A stretch of 64,000 nt of DNA, from assembly GCF_014695725.1 (NCBI RefSeq), contig NZ_JACJOU010000006.1, positions 62,001 to 126,000 on the forward strand. Direction: 5' to 3'. The notes beneath the pieces are model-generated. The model saw only the letters and a program-made list of their open reading frames with translations, was not told the DNA's origin and made no database searches. The stretch is from Microcoleus sp. FACHB-672 (lineage in GTDB: Bacteria > Cyanobacteriota > Cyanobacteriia > Cyanobacteriales > Oscillatoriaceae). Below, piece after piece: positions 1-9,292 of the stretch; positions within the stretch are counted from its first letter, which is position 1; every line of letters starts with the position of its first letter. A program made the translations under genes and the position numbers.

Positions 1-211
1 TCCCATGCTAATTTGACGATACAGTTCCTTTCAATTTTACGGAAAACTAGCTGGGAAAGCAGACACTCTAGAATATCCAAAATTTTGAATCAATATATGA
101 AACAGAGAGCAAATAACTAGAAATAAAATTGCCTTGAATTATGCCACAATTTGGGGGCGAGGCTAGTAAATATTTTGAAGAATCAATAACGGACGCAATT
201 TATTTGAATAA

Positions 212-1105
212 ATGCAACTTGACAGCAGTATCTTATTATCGAGAATTCGGATTGTATTAGTAGAGCCTGCCGGCCCGCTTAACGTCGGAGCGATCGCGCG
301 AGTGATGAAAAATATGGGGCTGCAACAGCTCGTACTCGTCAATCCCCAGTGCGATCCCCTTGGAGAAGACGCCCGAAGAATGGCGGTTCACGCCGCAGAC
401 ATCTTAGAATCATCCAGGCTTGTTGCCAGCCTGCCGGCAGCCCTGCAAGGATGCCAGCGAGCGATTGCTACAACCTCTCGCGAGCGATCCATTGCTCCCC
501 CAGTCATGGAACACCCCCGCAGCGGTTTGCCTTGGTTGCTAGAGACACCGGCAGCCTTAATATTTGGCCCCGAAGACCGAGGGTTAAGCAACGAAGAATT
601 AAAATATGCCCAGCGATTTGTGCGAATTCCTTCAACGGATATCTATCCCTCCTTAAACCTGGCTCAGGCAGTGGCGATTTGCTGTTACGAACTCTCCGAG
701 AGTGCGCGATTGGAAGAAAAAAGACAGCAGGGGTTCGGGGAAGCACAAACGCAAAATAGCAACATCACCCAACCATCCTTCCCGCTCAATCCTGACTCCG
801 CCCCCCTAGAGGCGCTGGAAGGGTACTATGAGCAACTAGAAGCCCTATTGCTCAAAATCGAATACCTCTACCCTCACACAGCAGCCAGCCGCATGGAAAA
901 ATTCCGGTGCCTGTTTAACCGCGCCCAGCCTTCAGGATCTGAAGTGTCGATGTTACGGGGTATCCTTAGACAGGTTGAGTGGGCCTTATCCAACCACACG
1001 ATGGTTGATGGTACGCTAAAGGCGTCGCAAGACAAGCTTAGCGATTCTCCTAAGAACCCGCTAAACTTTGGCAAAGCCGGCCCGAAGGACAGGAGCCAAA
1101 CCTAA
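212..1105 (+). CDS. trmJ: TrmH/SpoU-family RNA 2'-O-methyltransferase, TrmJ type
   Basis: A 297-residue SPOUT-class methyltransferase that most likely adds a 2'-O-methyl group to tRNA (position 32 in characterised TrmJ) from S-adenosylmethionine. Seen: motif 1 around residues 18-36 (EPAGPLNVGAIARVMKNMG), motif 2 at about 118 (FGPEDRGLS) and motif 3 at about 147 (LNLAQAVAICCYE), the order and spacing of the knotted SPOUT fold. The C-terminal 100 residues are variable and partly helical, as in TrmJ. The start is the ATG at 212; no strong Shine-Dalgarno is visible, only an AT-rich leader. It stands alone, with a plus-strand gene 120 bases downstream. TrmJ and the TrmH rRNA enzymes cannot be separated with certainty by eye, so the exact substrate is inferred. 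Confidence 0.85.
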   Translation: MQLDSSILLSRIRIVLVEPAGPLNVGAIARVMKNMGLQQLVLVNPQCDPLGEDARRMAVHAADILESSRLVASLPAALQGCQRAIATTSRERSIAPPVMEHPRSGLPWLLETPAALIFGPEDRGLSNEELKYAQRFVRIPSTDIYPSLNLAQAVAICCYELSESARLEEKRQQGFGEAQTQNSNITQPSFPLNPDSAPLEALEGYYEQLEALLLKIEYLYPHTAASRMEKFRCLFNRAQPSGSEVSMLRGILRQVEWALSNHTMVDGTLKASQDKLSDSPKNPLNFGKAGPKDRSQT

Positions 1106-1226
1106 CGTGATCCTGGCTCAGCTTTTGCGGAAAAGGTACGCAAATAGGGTAGAAGTAAAGGCTGCTGTACAAACGCAACGGTGCGTGGGTGCAGCCTCTT
1201 ATTGATGAAATGTAAAGGAGTCTGGT

Positions 1227-2909
1227 GTGGCTCAGAGAACTCCCATTCGGTCAATTTTGTCGGCAGTGCCATCAAAACCGGCGTCAGATGAGACGTCAAC
1301 AGAGTCAAGAGCGCACAATCAATCAGCAGGACAATTGCGAAACGTGTCGGAAGAAAAACCACGTCGGGAACGCCGGCGCGATACCCGCAAGCAACGCCGG
1401 CAACAGCCCCAAGAACAGCCACCCCAGGCAAGATCTGGGGGGCAACGCCAGCCCGTAGATAAAGACGTTTATGGGGAATCTGAGCTGTCTAGCCCGGATC
1501 GCGTAAATCCCCGCAACGAACCCCAGTCGGTTTCCCCACTGCCAACTAAACGCCGTGGGGGTGGATCGCCTACTTCTAATTCCCGACAATCTCAGACAGG
1601 AAATCCCGTCCAGCCGGCTTCGCGAACCTCTTTGAATTCTGCACGACGGACGATGGGCGATATCAAGCCATACCGGCCAAGCTCAACAACCCCGCGATCC
1701 CAGAAACGAACCGCGCCGGTGCAGCCCGTCGAGCAGCGCCCGTCCCGTCAAACCCAGATCCCAACCAGCCAGCAGCCCTCAGCCAGCCGGCAACCGGCAA
1801 AACAGCCCCCGCAAAACTCAACGAGTAAAACTAACCAGCCAGCCTCCCAACCGCCTCGCCAGCGAAAGAAGAGTACGCCAAAGAACCAGCCGCGCAAGCA
1901 ATCCACCTCTCCCCTGGTATACGGCACTCGGATGCTGATTTTAGGCGTAGGAATTGGGGTAATTGCCGGAACGCTACTGTCTGTATTCGATCCAGCCAGC
2001 CGCTATCCCGCTTCAGAAACCGTTAACCACGCATCTGTAGTCACTCAAAGCGGTCAGTCTCAACAAAGCATACAGAGTGGAGAGAAAAATTCTGCCCAAG
2101 CAAGCCAACTGCCTGATTTACAGCTGGGTGAGGAACTCGTGCCGATGAAAAACCAGATGCAGGCTTTGGTGGCTCAAAATGCCGAGTTGAGTGCGGGAGC
2201 ATTTTTTGTTGATCTCGATACCGGCGGTTATATCGATTTGACAGGTTCTGGAACGTTTGCGGCTGCCAGCATGATTAAGGTGCCCATTCTCATCGCTTTT
2301 TTCCAGGATGTGGATGAGGGCAAAATTCGCCTGGATGAGCGGCTGACGATGAGCGCTGAGCAGATAGCTGAAGGTTCTGGGGATATGCAGTTTCAGCCGG
2401 CAGGCACGAAGTACAGCGCCCTGGACACAGCTACGAAGATGATTACGATCAGCGACAATACCGCCACCAATATGCTGATTGATCGCTTAGGCGGTGCTGT
2501 TGCCCTCAATCAGCGATTTCTATCTTGGGGGTTAAGCACCACAGCGATCCGCAACATCCTCCCCGATTTAGAAGGAACCAATACAACCAGTCCTAAAGAT
2601 ATGGCCAATTTATTGGCTTTGGTGCATCAAGGCAAGCTAGTGTCACTACGCAGTCGTGATCGCTTGCTGGCGATTATGCAAGGGACTGTGAATAATTCCT
2701 TGCTGCCCCAAGGACTGGAGCCGGGAGCAACAATCGCTCACAAAACCGGCGATATCGGTTCCCTGGTGGGTGATGTTGGCCTCATCGATATGCCCACCGG
2801 CCAGCGATATATTGCGGCTGTGATGGTTAAACGCCCCCACAATGATGAGCGGGGATCGGAACTAATCCGGCAGCTTTCTCGCATCGCTTACAAATCTTTC
2901 AGTAAGTAG
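1227..2909 (+). CDS. Serine hydrolase, class A beta-lactamase/PBP-like, with long disordered N-terminus
   Basis: A 560-residue protein in three parts. Residues 1-230 are low complexity, rich in Arg, Gln, Pro and Ser, without predicted fold. One membrane segment follows at about 233-253 (LILGVGIGVIAGTLLSVF). Residues 300-560 are a class A beta-lactamase-type domain: S348-M-I-K351 is the SxxK nucleophile motif, S409-D-N the second motif and K506-T-G the third. The basic N-terminus puts the catalytic domain outside the plasma membrane. Start is GTG at 1227, supported by AAAGGAG at 1214-1220. The family hydrolyses beta-lactams or acts on peptidoglycan; with a tethered form and huge N-terminus a cell-wall role is as likely as resistance. 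It converges on obg with 69 bases between stops. Confidence 0.85.
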   Translation: MAQRTPIRSILSAVPSKPASDETSTESRAHNQSAGQLRNVSEEKPRRERRRDTRKQRRQQPQEQPPQARSGGQRQPVDKDVYGESELSSPDRVNPRNEPQSVSPLPTKRRGGGSPTSNSRQSQTGNPVQPASRTSLNSARRTMGDIKPYRPSSTTPRSQKRTAPVQPVEQRPSRQTQIPTSQQPSASRQPAKQPPQNSTSKTNQPASQPPRQRKKSTPKNQPRKQSTSPLVYGTRMLILGVGIGVIAGTLLSVFDPASRYPASETVNHASVVTQSGQSQQSIQSGEKNSAQASQLPDLQLGEELVPMKNQMQALVAQNAELSAGAFFVDLDTGGYIDLTGSGTFAAASMIKVPILIAFFQDVDEGKIRLDERLTMSAEQIAEGSGDMQFQPAGTKYSALDTATKMITISDNTATNMLIDRLGGAVALNQRFLSWGLSTTAIRNILPDLEGTNTTSPKDMANLLALVHQGKLVSLRSRDRLLAIMQGTVNNSLLPQGLEPGATIAHKTGDIGSLVGDVGLIDMPTGQRYIAAVMVKRPHNDERGSELIRQLSRIAYKSFSK

Positions 2910-2978
2910 CGTGAAGCCGGCTGTTTTTCCCTGCAAAAGGACGCAGAGGGCAAGTCCTTGCGCTCCTTTGCCCGGTCG

Positions 2979-4007
2979 CTAAAAGGATACGGGTAAAGGC
3001 TCTACCAGAGCCATCTCATCAAGCAATTGCCAGAGTTTCTGTAGCATTGGCTCCAGTCCTTCTCGCGAGACTGCAGAGATCGTAAAAACTTGTACTTGAC
3101 TTAGTTCAGAAAGTGTGCGCTTGAGACCTTCGAGATCATAAGTTTCTGCGTTAACCGCATCAATTTTGTTGAGGGCGATAATTTGCGGACGGTTTGCAAG
3201 TCCACGTCCGTAAGCCTGCAACTCTTCCTGAATCGTTTGATAAGCGGCAATGGGGTCATCATCGGTAGTATCAATCAGGTGCAGCAGCACTTTTGTGCGC
3301 TCGATATGCCGCAAAAATTCATGGCCAAGACCGGCACCGGCATGAGCGCCGGCAATCAGTCCGGGGATATCGGCAAACACGGTTCCATCCCCACTGGGTT
3401 TGCGGACGACCCCTAAATTTGGGATCAGCGTTGTAAATGGGTAATCTGCAACTTTTGGACGCGCCGCTGAGAGAGAGGAAATTAAAGTTGATTTGCCGGC
3501 ATTGGGCAACCCGATGATCCCCACCTCAGCTAACAGTTTTAATTCCAAACGCAGAAGCCGGCTTTCTCCTGGCAACCCAGGCAAAGCATACTCAGGTGCC
3601 CGGTTGCGGTTGCTGAGAAAGTGTTTGTTTCCCAACCCACCTTTACCGCCGGCTGCAGCACAAAATGTCTGGCCCGCTTCCACAAGATCCGCAAGCATTT
3701 CGCCGGTGGAAGCATCATAAACAACCGTACCAATGGGAACTTCCAGGATAGAGTCGCGACCATTGGCCCCCGTGCGGTTACTTGGCCCGCCGCGCTTGCC
3801 GTCTTCCGCCTTGAATTGGTGGGCGTAACGAAAGTCCAGCAGCGTTTGTACGTTCTCAACTGCCACCATAATTACAGATCCGCCCTTGCCGCCATTGCCA
3901 CCGGCAGGGCCACCCGCCGGTACATATTTTTCCCGCCGGAAGGCAACCAGTCCGTCACCCCCACTGCCGCCGTCTACTTGAATTTCTGCTCGATCAATAA
4001 ATTGCAT
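2979..4007 (-). CDS. obg: Obg family GTPase
   Basis: A 342-residue ribosome-associated GTPase. The N-terminal ~158 residues form the glycine-rich Obg domain ([19 protein letters not shown]). The G domain follows: G1 at about 166 (GLPNAGKST), G3 as [10 protein letters not shown] and G4 as NKID. The protein stops soon after the G domain, so the C-terminal OCT extension of Bacillus Obg is absent, which fits the length usual in cyanobacteria. Start is the ATG at 4007-4005 with AAAGGA on the minus strand 5-6 bases upstream. Known role of the family: late 50S assembly and growth control. It is single, facing the serine hydrolase gene. Confidence 0.95.
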   Translation of the reverse strand: MQFIDRAEIQVDGGSGGDGLVAFRREKYVPAGGPAGGNGGKGGSVIMVAVENVQTLLDFRYAHQFKAEDGKRGGPSNRTGANGRDSILEVPIGTVVYDASTGEMLADLVEAGQTFCAAAGGKGGLGNKHFLSNRNRAPEYALPGLPGESRLLRLELKLLAEVGIIGLPNAGKSTLISSLSAARPKVADYPFTTLIPNLGVVRKPSGDGTVFADIPGLIAGAHAGAGLGHEFLRHIERTKVLLHLIDTTDDDPIAAYQTIQEELQAYGRGLANRPQIIALNKIDAVNAETYDLEGLKRTLSELSQVQVFTISAVSREGLEPMLQKLWQLLDEMALVEPLPVSF

Positions 4008-4110
4008 AATTGTCCTTTGTCATTGGGTCGGGGCGAGTGCGCCTTGAGCTTTTTGGGGTGTCACTGGGGAAAAATTGCTGTCTCAACCGGCTGGGAAGAG
4101 ATTTCTGTTT

Positions 4111-4158
4111 TTTAACCGCAGATGATAGCGTAGCGTGGCGCTAGCCATACGCAGATGA
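4111..4158. repeat. Hairpin nested in a CGCAGATGA repeat
   Basis: CAGATGA occurs at 4119-4125 and again at 4152-4158. Between them is an interrupted hairpin: GCGTA (4128-4132) pairs with TACGC (4148-4152) and TGGC (4136-4139) with GCCA (4144-4147). The flanking AACCGCAGAT sequence recurs elsewhere in the window (46263 region, 48131-48160). It looks like a small dispersed repeat with a palindromic insertion, lying just upstream of obg and just downstream of the TerB gene. Confidence 0.5.
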
Positions 4159-4160
4159 GG

Positions 4161-4871
4161 TTAGCAGTAAGGGGAAACATCCTCACCACAATCATCGGCT
4201 AGGTAAGATAGGGCGCGGAAGCGTAGACCTACTAATTGATCGTAAAGGGGATTGAGCTTGCACAGTGGGGGAATATGCACCACCTTACGCCCGAACAGTT
4301 TCACATCTCGCTCAAAAGGGCACTGGGAAGGAATCATTTTACATAAGAAGCGAGCCACTCTGGGGTCGTGAATTGCCAAGTCATCTAGCCAGTAGCGCAC
4401 GGGGCGCAGCATATCTCGCTGGCGTTTTGTTAGTGCCGGTGAGGCAAGTCCTTGTCCCTGTTTGGGGGCGTTAACAGTTCCGGTGTGACTATCCTCGTGT
4501 TGATCGTAAAGCGTGTGGCGCAGCGCCTCAAGCACCTGCACATTCAGTTCTAAAGCTTGACAAAACTGCTGCAATTGTTCATCCTCGCTGGCAGAATATA
4601 CCCCATCTGCCAAAGCCACCATCACCGCAGTTCTCATAAAATTTTCTGTGATGACAGAGTCGTTCCCTAATATCGCAGCTAGCTCTTCTGGAGAAATTGG
4701 CTCCAATGGCCCTAAATCAATCCGAGGCGCTAATTCTATTTGAGTCAACTCTCCAATCATGGCTTGTTCTTCTGGATCGAAGTGGCCGTCTGACCAAGCA
4801 ATGGTCAGTAGTCCGCGCAGCCATGCAGAAATTTGCTCGCCCGTTAGGGGGGAATTTACAACACCAGTCAT
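4161..4871 (-). CDS. TerB-like domain fused to Mo-dependent nitrogenase C-terminal domain
   Basis: A 236-residue soluble protein. Residues ~10-125 resemble the TerB/DjlA-N helical fold (LLTIAWSDGHFDPEE near the start, then AVMVALADGVYSASEDE), with acidic repeats at the two positions where TerB binds metal. Residues ~150-232 match the small cysteine-containing domain known as Mo-nitro_C (RPVRYWLDDLAIHDPRVAR, CKMIPSQCPFERD). Both assignments rest on motif recognition. The combination is known among cyanobacteria; its function is not established and it does not need nitrogenase genes nearby, none of which appear here. Start taken as ATG at 4871; no convincing Shine-Dalgarno. Divergent from the membrane protein at 4974. 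Confidence 0.7.
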   Translation of the reverse strand: MTGVVNSPLTGEQISAWLRGLLTIAWSDGHFDPEEQAMIGELTQIELAPRIDLGPLEPISPEELAAILGNDSVITENFMRTAVMVALADGVYSASEDEQLQQFCQALELNVQVLEALRHTLYDQHEDSHTGTVNAPKQGQGLASPALTKRQRDMLRPVRYWLDDLAIHDPRVARFLCKMIPSQCPFERDVKLFGRKVVHIPPLCKLNPLYDQLVGLRFRALSYLADDCGEDVSPYC

Positions 4872-4973
4872 AGGATGGACACCTGTAAGTGTATCGACTC
4901 AAATCAATCGTAGCTCTAGCGTGAGTGCAGCTTGTAAACTGAGAGACTGAGCTGCTCGTATAAGGACACCTCT

Positions 4974-5342
4974 GTGACCCCGCAAGAGTTTGGTTTATTC
5001 CTAATATCAATCGTAACGAGTGCAGCGGGGCAGTTTTTCCTGAAATCCGGCGCTTTAAAGATCGGGAAATACCACCCCGGCAGTTTTTTTCGCGATATTT
5101 TAGGCATGATTGTCATCCCCGAACTTGCAGTCGGCTTAAGTTTCTATGGCGTCGGGGTGATTGCCTATATTTTGCTGCTCTCTCGCGTTAAACTCAGCGT
5201 GGCAGGGCCGGCTCTGGCTTTAGGCTATGTCTTTTCCGTGCTGTTGGGTTACTTCGTCTTTCACGAAACCCTTCCGTTACGCCGCATTTTAGGTTTAAGT
5301 TTAATCGTTGCCGGTGTTATTTTAGTGCTGTCAAAAGAATAA
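4974..5342 (+). CDS. Small EamA/SMR-type four-helix membrane protein
   Basis: A 122-residue protein with four hydrophobic segments, roughly residues 5-25, 45-68, 72-95 and 101-120, the layout of small multidrug-resistance and ArnE/ArnF-type half transporters. The motif near residues 76-82 (VAGPALALGYVFSVLLGY) is typical of the conserved third helix of this superfamily, and the basic turn LPLRRILG precedes the last helix. Start is GTG at 4974 with AAGGA at 4961-4965. Such proteins act as dimers that export small cations or flip lipid-linked sugars; the substrate here is unknown. Confidence 0.75.
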   Translation: MTPQEFGLFLISIVTSAAGQFFLKSGALKIGKYHPGSFFRDILGMIVIPELAVGLSFYGVGVIAYILLLSRVKLSVAGPALALGYVFSVLLGYFVFHETLPLRRILGLSLIVAGVILVLSKE

Positions 5343-5440
5343 TCTCAGGTCTAAGACTGACCAGGATTGCCGGCAGGGCAATAGTAGGCAAAAAAGATTA
5401 TATTTTTCTCCAGCTCAATCGCTAACAAAGGAGGCCACAT

Positions 5441-6451
5441 ATGAGCCGCATGACGGCATGGCTGAAGCAAATCTTTACTTCACAAGAGCCAGTTTCACAA
5501 GAGCAATCCACCTCACAAGAGCAACTCCAAGAAAACCAAGCATGGCCTCAACCAGAAGCAGTCAGTCCTTGGCTTGACCGATCTAATGCCCTGAGTGAAA
5601 TTCAAGCCAAGCAGGAACGCAGTGAAATTGACAGCGACACCGCAGAAAAGTTGAGCTACTGGCACAAAAACGGCTACCTCGTCCTGCCTAAGCTGATCGA
5701 CGACAGTCGGCTCGATCTCGTCATGGAAGAGTTTGAGCGGTTTTGGACTGAGCAAACCATCATTGGTGGCCATCACCGGCCCCTGCAGCGTGACGCTAAT
5801 GGCCATTTCGAGCCGCCGATCAACGTCCATATGCAGTCAGATGTGATCAAGGATGTATTTCTGGACCGGCAAATCTTGAAATGGCTCGGTCTAATTTTAG
5901 GTCGCGATGTCTATGGCTGCCAAACCATCAATTTCTTTAAAGGCACCCAGAGAGCACTGCATCACGATCACATCCACATGACCACGCGACCCTATGGATT
6001 TCTCGCCGCCGCCTGGGTTGCCTTTGAAGACATCGACGCCCGATCCGGCCCATTACTTTACGTTCCAGGCAGTCACCGGCTGCGCTATCTTGAAGCAGCA
6101 AGTTTAACCGGCGGCAAAGATTCTGCTGATGAAGTCCAGGATCTGCTCACCGACCGAATGCGCGAAAATGGCCTACCCACCGAACGGTTCATTGCACGCA
6201 AAGGAGATGTTTTCCTCTGGCACGCCAACCTGATTCATGGCGGTGCCTTGGTAGAAGAACCCACTCTCAGCCGCAAGAGCATGGCTTGCCACTATATCGG
6301 CTTTGACGTGGACTACTATCACGATTTATCAGGCACAGTGCGCGATCCTGCTGATGTCGTGTATTACAAAGGCGCACCTTACTTACCGGAATATTACGAC
6401 GAGAATGGCCATTTTGTCCCCAGCCGTAAAGCCTTGCTAGAGCGTCAATAG
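5441..6451 (+). CDS. Phytanoyl-CoA dioxygenase (PhyH) family protein
   Basis: A 336-residue member of the Fe(II)/2-oxoglutarate oxygenase family. The iron site is visible as H174-x-D176 within LHHDHIHM and the distal histidine H266 in HANLIHGG, followed by an arginine (SRKSM) that would bind 2-oxoglutarate. Residues 1-65 are a polar, glutamine-rich extension with no fold recognised. Start is ATG at 5441 behind a strong AAAGGAGG at 5427-5434. The family hydroxylates lipids, amino acids or secondary metabolites; nothing in the neighbourhood identifies the substrate. Monocistronic by spacing. Confidence 0.85.
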   Translation: MSRMTAWLKQIFTSQEPVSQEQSTSQEQLQENQAWPQPEAVSPWLDRSNALSEIQAKQERSEIDSDTAEKLSYWHKNGYLVLPKLIDDSRLDLVMEEFERFWTEQTIIGGHHRPLQRDANGHFEPPINVHMQSDVIKDVFLDRQILKWLGLILGRDVYGCQTINFFKGTQRALHHDHIHMTTRPYGFLAAAWVAFEDIDARSGPLLYVPGSHRLRYLEAASLTGGKDSADEVQDLLTDRMRENGLPTERFIARKGDVFLWHANLIHGGALVEEPTLSRKSMACHYIGFDVDYYHDLSGTVRDPADVVYYKGAPYLPEYYDENGHFVPSRKALLERQ

Positions 6452-6617
6452 AAAATAGTTGGTGGTTATTTGTCTGTAATACATAGACAAATAACCGCTT
6501 TAACCCCATTTAATTTATCTGTGTTTATCTGTGGTAAAAAAAAAGACTTTTCTATCTATTTGTGGCTAAAAAAACGTTCCCCCAAATCTACTGTTTCATC
6601 ACAAAACAGCGTTAGTA

Positions 6618-7700
6618 TTACAAGCGTCTGTACAGCAGCCAGCGCAATTCTATGGGTGGCAGCCCATCTGAAATTGGGAATAAATCTCGACCGGCAGCCC
6701 ACTGAGTAAACCAGCCGGTTGGTGGCCACGCTTCAGTCGGCAAGTTTTCCTGCTCATACTCATAAACCGATTCATCTGAAACCAATTCCAGAGGCAAACC
6801 TTCCAGCGCTGCCGCTAGTTCTGCCGGCGTAAATAGGGATGACCAAGCCACTTCAGACATCTGCCGAACAACAGCATCTGGCTCATAACCTTCTACGGTT
6901 AAGAACATATTAAATAGTAACAAACCGCCCGGACGCAGCACCTCAGCCATTTTCGCAAGCAACTGCTTCAACTGCTCAACACTGCGAAAATGAGAGACGA
7001 CTTCCGCGACGATAGCCAGTTTGTAATTAGCCTTTGGTAGCCCAATTTTTGGATCAAGGATGTTTCCGGGTGTTACCATCACCGGCAACCCTTCTGCGTT
7101 GACAACAGCCAGGATCTGCCGCAAAAATGCCGGCACCATTTCTAACGCCTGAACGGGATAGCCAAGTCTTGCCAGTGGCAGCGTATTCCGACCTGTGCCG
7201 GCACCCACATCCAAGATCGCTGCACTAGCCGGTTCGCCCAGTTCCGCTGCAACTGCCATCACCTTAGCGTCTGGATGCTTGCCAAATAAGGGCGGTTCTC
7301 TCGTTTGAGTCCACATTTTGTATTCGTCTTCAACAGTGGAAACGAGGACTGAAACTGATACCACTAAGCGCTTTGTTGGGGTGGAAGGAAACTTATCTGT
7401 CTCATACTTCACGATTATTCGAGAATGGGGCGAAGTCTCAAACGCCGCTGCTAACTTTTCAGCAAGTAGCTGGCGCAATCGCTCTATTTCTTCTGGCTTC
7501 CACGGCTTGCCAATACTTTCAAACAGCGCTTGCAATCGCTCCACGTATTTATCTAACAAAGCCGGCACACAAGGCAAGGATAGTTCACCACGGGTAACTA
7601 TCCAACTATCCACTCTATTTGTGATGGATTGATCGAGCGTGGCTGAATCTGTTATGACTATATTTTGCTCAGCCGGCATCAAAGTTTCTTGAGGAGTCAT
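6618..7700 (-). CDS. Class I SAM-dependent methyltransferase
   Basis: A 360-residue protein whose second half is a class I methyltransferase: motif I LDVGAGTGRN near residue 163, the acidic end of beta-2 (ALEMVP), and the post-motif region VAEVVSHFRSVEQL followed by LRPGGLLLFNMF. Residues 20-150 form an additional helical and beta region with no family recognised. Start taken as the ATG at 7700; a second in-frame ATG lies seven codons later and cannot be excluded, as neither has a clear ribosome site. Substrate unknown. Confidence 0.8.
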   Translation of the reverse strand: MTPQETLMPAEQNIVITDSATLDQSITNRVDSWIVTRGELSLPCVPALLDKYVERLQALFESIGKPWKPEEIERLRQLLAEKLAAAFETSPHSRIIVKYETDKFPSTPTKRLVVSVSVLVSTVEDEYKMWTQTREPPLFGKHPDAKVMAVAAELGEPASAAILDVGAGTGRNTLPLARLGYPVQALEMVPAFLRQILAVVNAEGLPVMVTPGNILDPKIGLPKANYKLAIVAEVVSHFRSVEQLKQLLAKMAEVLRPGGLLLFNMFLTVEGYEPDAVVRQMSEVAWSSLFTPAELAAALEGLPLELVSDESVYEYEQENLPTEAWPPTGWFTQWAAGRDLFPISDGLPPIELRWLLYRRL

Positions 7701-7875
7701 GACTTAAGCGATCGCACAAGCAAGTCTTTTTGAGAAAATTATCCGCTCAAGTTTGCAATAACCAAGCCGATTGCAGCTCAGTATAGCGGCAATGTTTTGA
7801 CATAGCAATAAGCGGATGCCTAGCTTCCTGATGGAGACTAGGCATCCGCTAGCAACAGATTCTATGAATTCGGGT

Positions 7876-8175
7876 TCAGTTGCTACCTGTAAAGGTAACT
7901 TCTGGAAACCGGGTTTGCGCTTCAGCCATAGGCCGACGCCGGCCTTCTTCTTGCCAATAATTAATGACTTCCGTTGCTTTGTTGAGCAACTCGACACGAT
8001 CGCCTTCGGAAATCCAGTGTTTGGCTTCCATTTCATTTTTGAGCTGTTCCCAGGCATCGTTGCGAGGCCAGAAAAAGTAAGATGTCAAAGGGCTAGTGCC
8101 TTTGCCTACAACTTGGTCAACAGCGAGGGCGACGTTCTCTTCTAGCCAGAGAACTTTCAGAATGAACTTCGACAA
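7876..8175 (-). CDS. ycf65: PSRP-3/Ycf65 ribosomal protein
   Basis: A protein of about 99 residues with the Ycf65 signature ([18 protein letters not shown], then [15 protein letters not shown] and EVINYWQE), a component of the 30S subunit in cyanobacteria and plastids (PSRP-3). The start is chosen from the ribosome site: GGAGG at 8186-8182 lies five bases before a TTG at 8175, giving MSKFILK, whereas the GTG at 8181 directly abuts the GGAGG. It faces the HAD gene divergently with a 129-base gap that must hold both promoters. Confidence 0.88.
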   Translation of the reverse strand: MSKFILKVLWLEENVALAVDQVVGKGTSPLTSYFFWPRNDAWEQLKNEMEAKHWISEGDRVELLNKATEVINYWQEEGRRRPMAEAQTRFPEVTFTGSN

Positions 8176-8304
8176 AAACACCTCCAGGGCAACCCCAGGA
8201 TTAAAAAAGAAAATCTACAGTCTCTCATTCTACCGCACCGGCTCGATTTTTAATTTAATCTTAGAGTTTATTGGTAAAATCCATAATCTGATAGGGTTTC
8301 AGCT

Positions 8305-9180
8305 TTGGGCAGATGCCTGAATCAATTGATTAATCAATCGGATGTTAGTTCTTTGGATACTGAACTGATCACAGAAGCAACGCCAGCACCGGCTATCGTT
8401 GTGTTTGATATTGACGGCGTAATTCGGGATGTGGCCGGTTCTTACCGGCGGGCTTTAGCCGATACGGTTGAGTCTTTCACCGGCAACGCTTACCGCCCCA
8501 TGCCGGTGGACATTGATCGGCTGAAATCGGAAGGCATCTGGAACAACGACTGGCTAGCAACACAAGAATTGGTTTACCGCCACTTTGAGGGCCAGGGACA
8601 GCCGCGAGGGCAAATTAACCTCAATTTTGATGCCATCGTCGCCTTCTTCCAATCCCGCTATCGCGGCAGTGATGAAGCAGCATGGGATGGATATATTTGT
8701 CAAGAGACTTTGCTGTTACATTTGGGCTATCTTGAACAGTTGACAGATGGGGGGATTGCTTGGGGCTTTTTTAGCGGGGCACCACGGGCCGAAGCCGCTT
8801 ATGTTTTAGAAGGACGCCTGGGCTTAAAATCACCTGTTCTCGTAGCAATGGAGGATGCCCCAGATAAGCCCAATCCCACCGGCTTGTTCGCAGCAGTGGA
8901 ACAGTTAGAACACCGGCATCAAATAGAGAAATCACAGCCCGTTGTCTATGCCGGTGACACTGTTGCAGATATGCAAACCATCCAAAAAGCGCAACAGCTA
9001 CAGCCATCCCGAACTTGGATTGGCGTAGGAATTCTGCCGCCTCATGTTCAAGAAACACCGGCACGTTGCAACACCTACACCGACACCCTCAAAGCAGCCG
9101 GTGCAGCAATCGTCTTGAGGAATGTAGAAGAACTAACGCCAAAGGTAATTCAGGAATTGGTTATGGGGCATAGGGCATAG
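8305..9180 (+). CDS. HAD superfamily phosphatase, subfamily IA-like
   Basis: A protein of up to 291 residues with the three HAD motifs: D35-I-D37-G near the start (VFDIDGVIRD), a serine in FFSGAPR near 156, and the acidic motif AGDTVADM near 218. It belongs to a group of cyanobacterial and archaeal HAD proteins whose substrate is not settled. The start is uncertain: no in-frame ATG or GTG lies upstream of the catalytic domain, only TTG codons at 8305 and 8326, so a TTG start is likely. The last codons (MGHRA and stop) are encoded inside the tandem repeat that begins near 9164, so the C-terminus has been shaped by repeat expansion. Confidence 0.8.
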   Translation: MGRCLNQLINQSDVSSLDTELITEATPAPAIVVFDIDGVIRDVAGSYRRALADTVESFTGNAYRPMPVDIDRLKSEGIWNNDWLATQELVYRHFEGQGQPRGQINLNFDAIVAFFQSRYRGSDEAAWDGYICQETLLLHLGYLEQLTDGGIAWGFFSGAPRAEAAYVLEGRLGLKSPVLVAMEDAPDKPNPTGLFAAVEQLEHRHQIEKSQPVVYAGDTVADMQTIQKAQQLQPSRTWIGVGILPPHVQETPARCNTYTDTLKAAGAAIVLRNVEELTPKVIQELVMGHRA

Positions 9181-9287
9181 GGCATAGGGCATGGGGGATT
9201 GGGAATGGGGCATGGGGCATGGGGCATGGGGGATAGGGCATGGGGGATAGGGCATTGGGCACTCAGGACTCAGGACTCAGGACTCAC
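9164..9287. repeat. Short tandem repeats (GGGCATR heptamers, then GGACTCA)
   Basis: About 90 bases of imperfect heptamers of the type GGGCATA/GGGGCAT followed by four copies of GGACTCA. They overlap the last codons of the HAD gene and fill the whole gap to the stop of the convergent TPR gene. This is the short tandemly repeated repetitive DNA typical of filamentous cyanobacterial gene gaps. Related copies in reverse complement stand at 10203-10246. Confidence 0.85.
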
Positions 9288-9292
9288 TTTCC

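Noticed and set aside
1102-1431. 109-codon minus-strand frame with a hydrophobic stretch
   Set aside because: Lies across the serine hydrolase start and its ribosome site; antisense shadow.
2948-2973. GGGCAA/TTGCCC inverted repeat between convergent genes
   Set aside because: Long loop, no T-tract; not a convincing terminator.
4130-4871. TerB fusion as evidence of nitrogen fixation
   Set aside because: The domain name comes from a nitrogenase association; no nif gene lies in the window.
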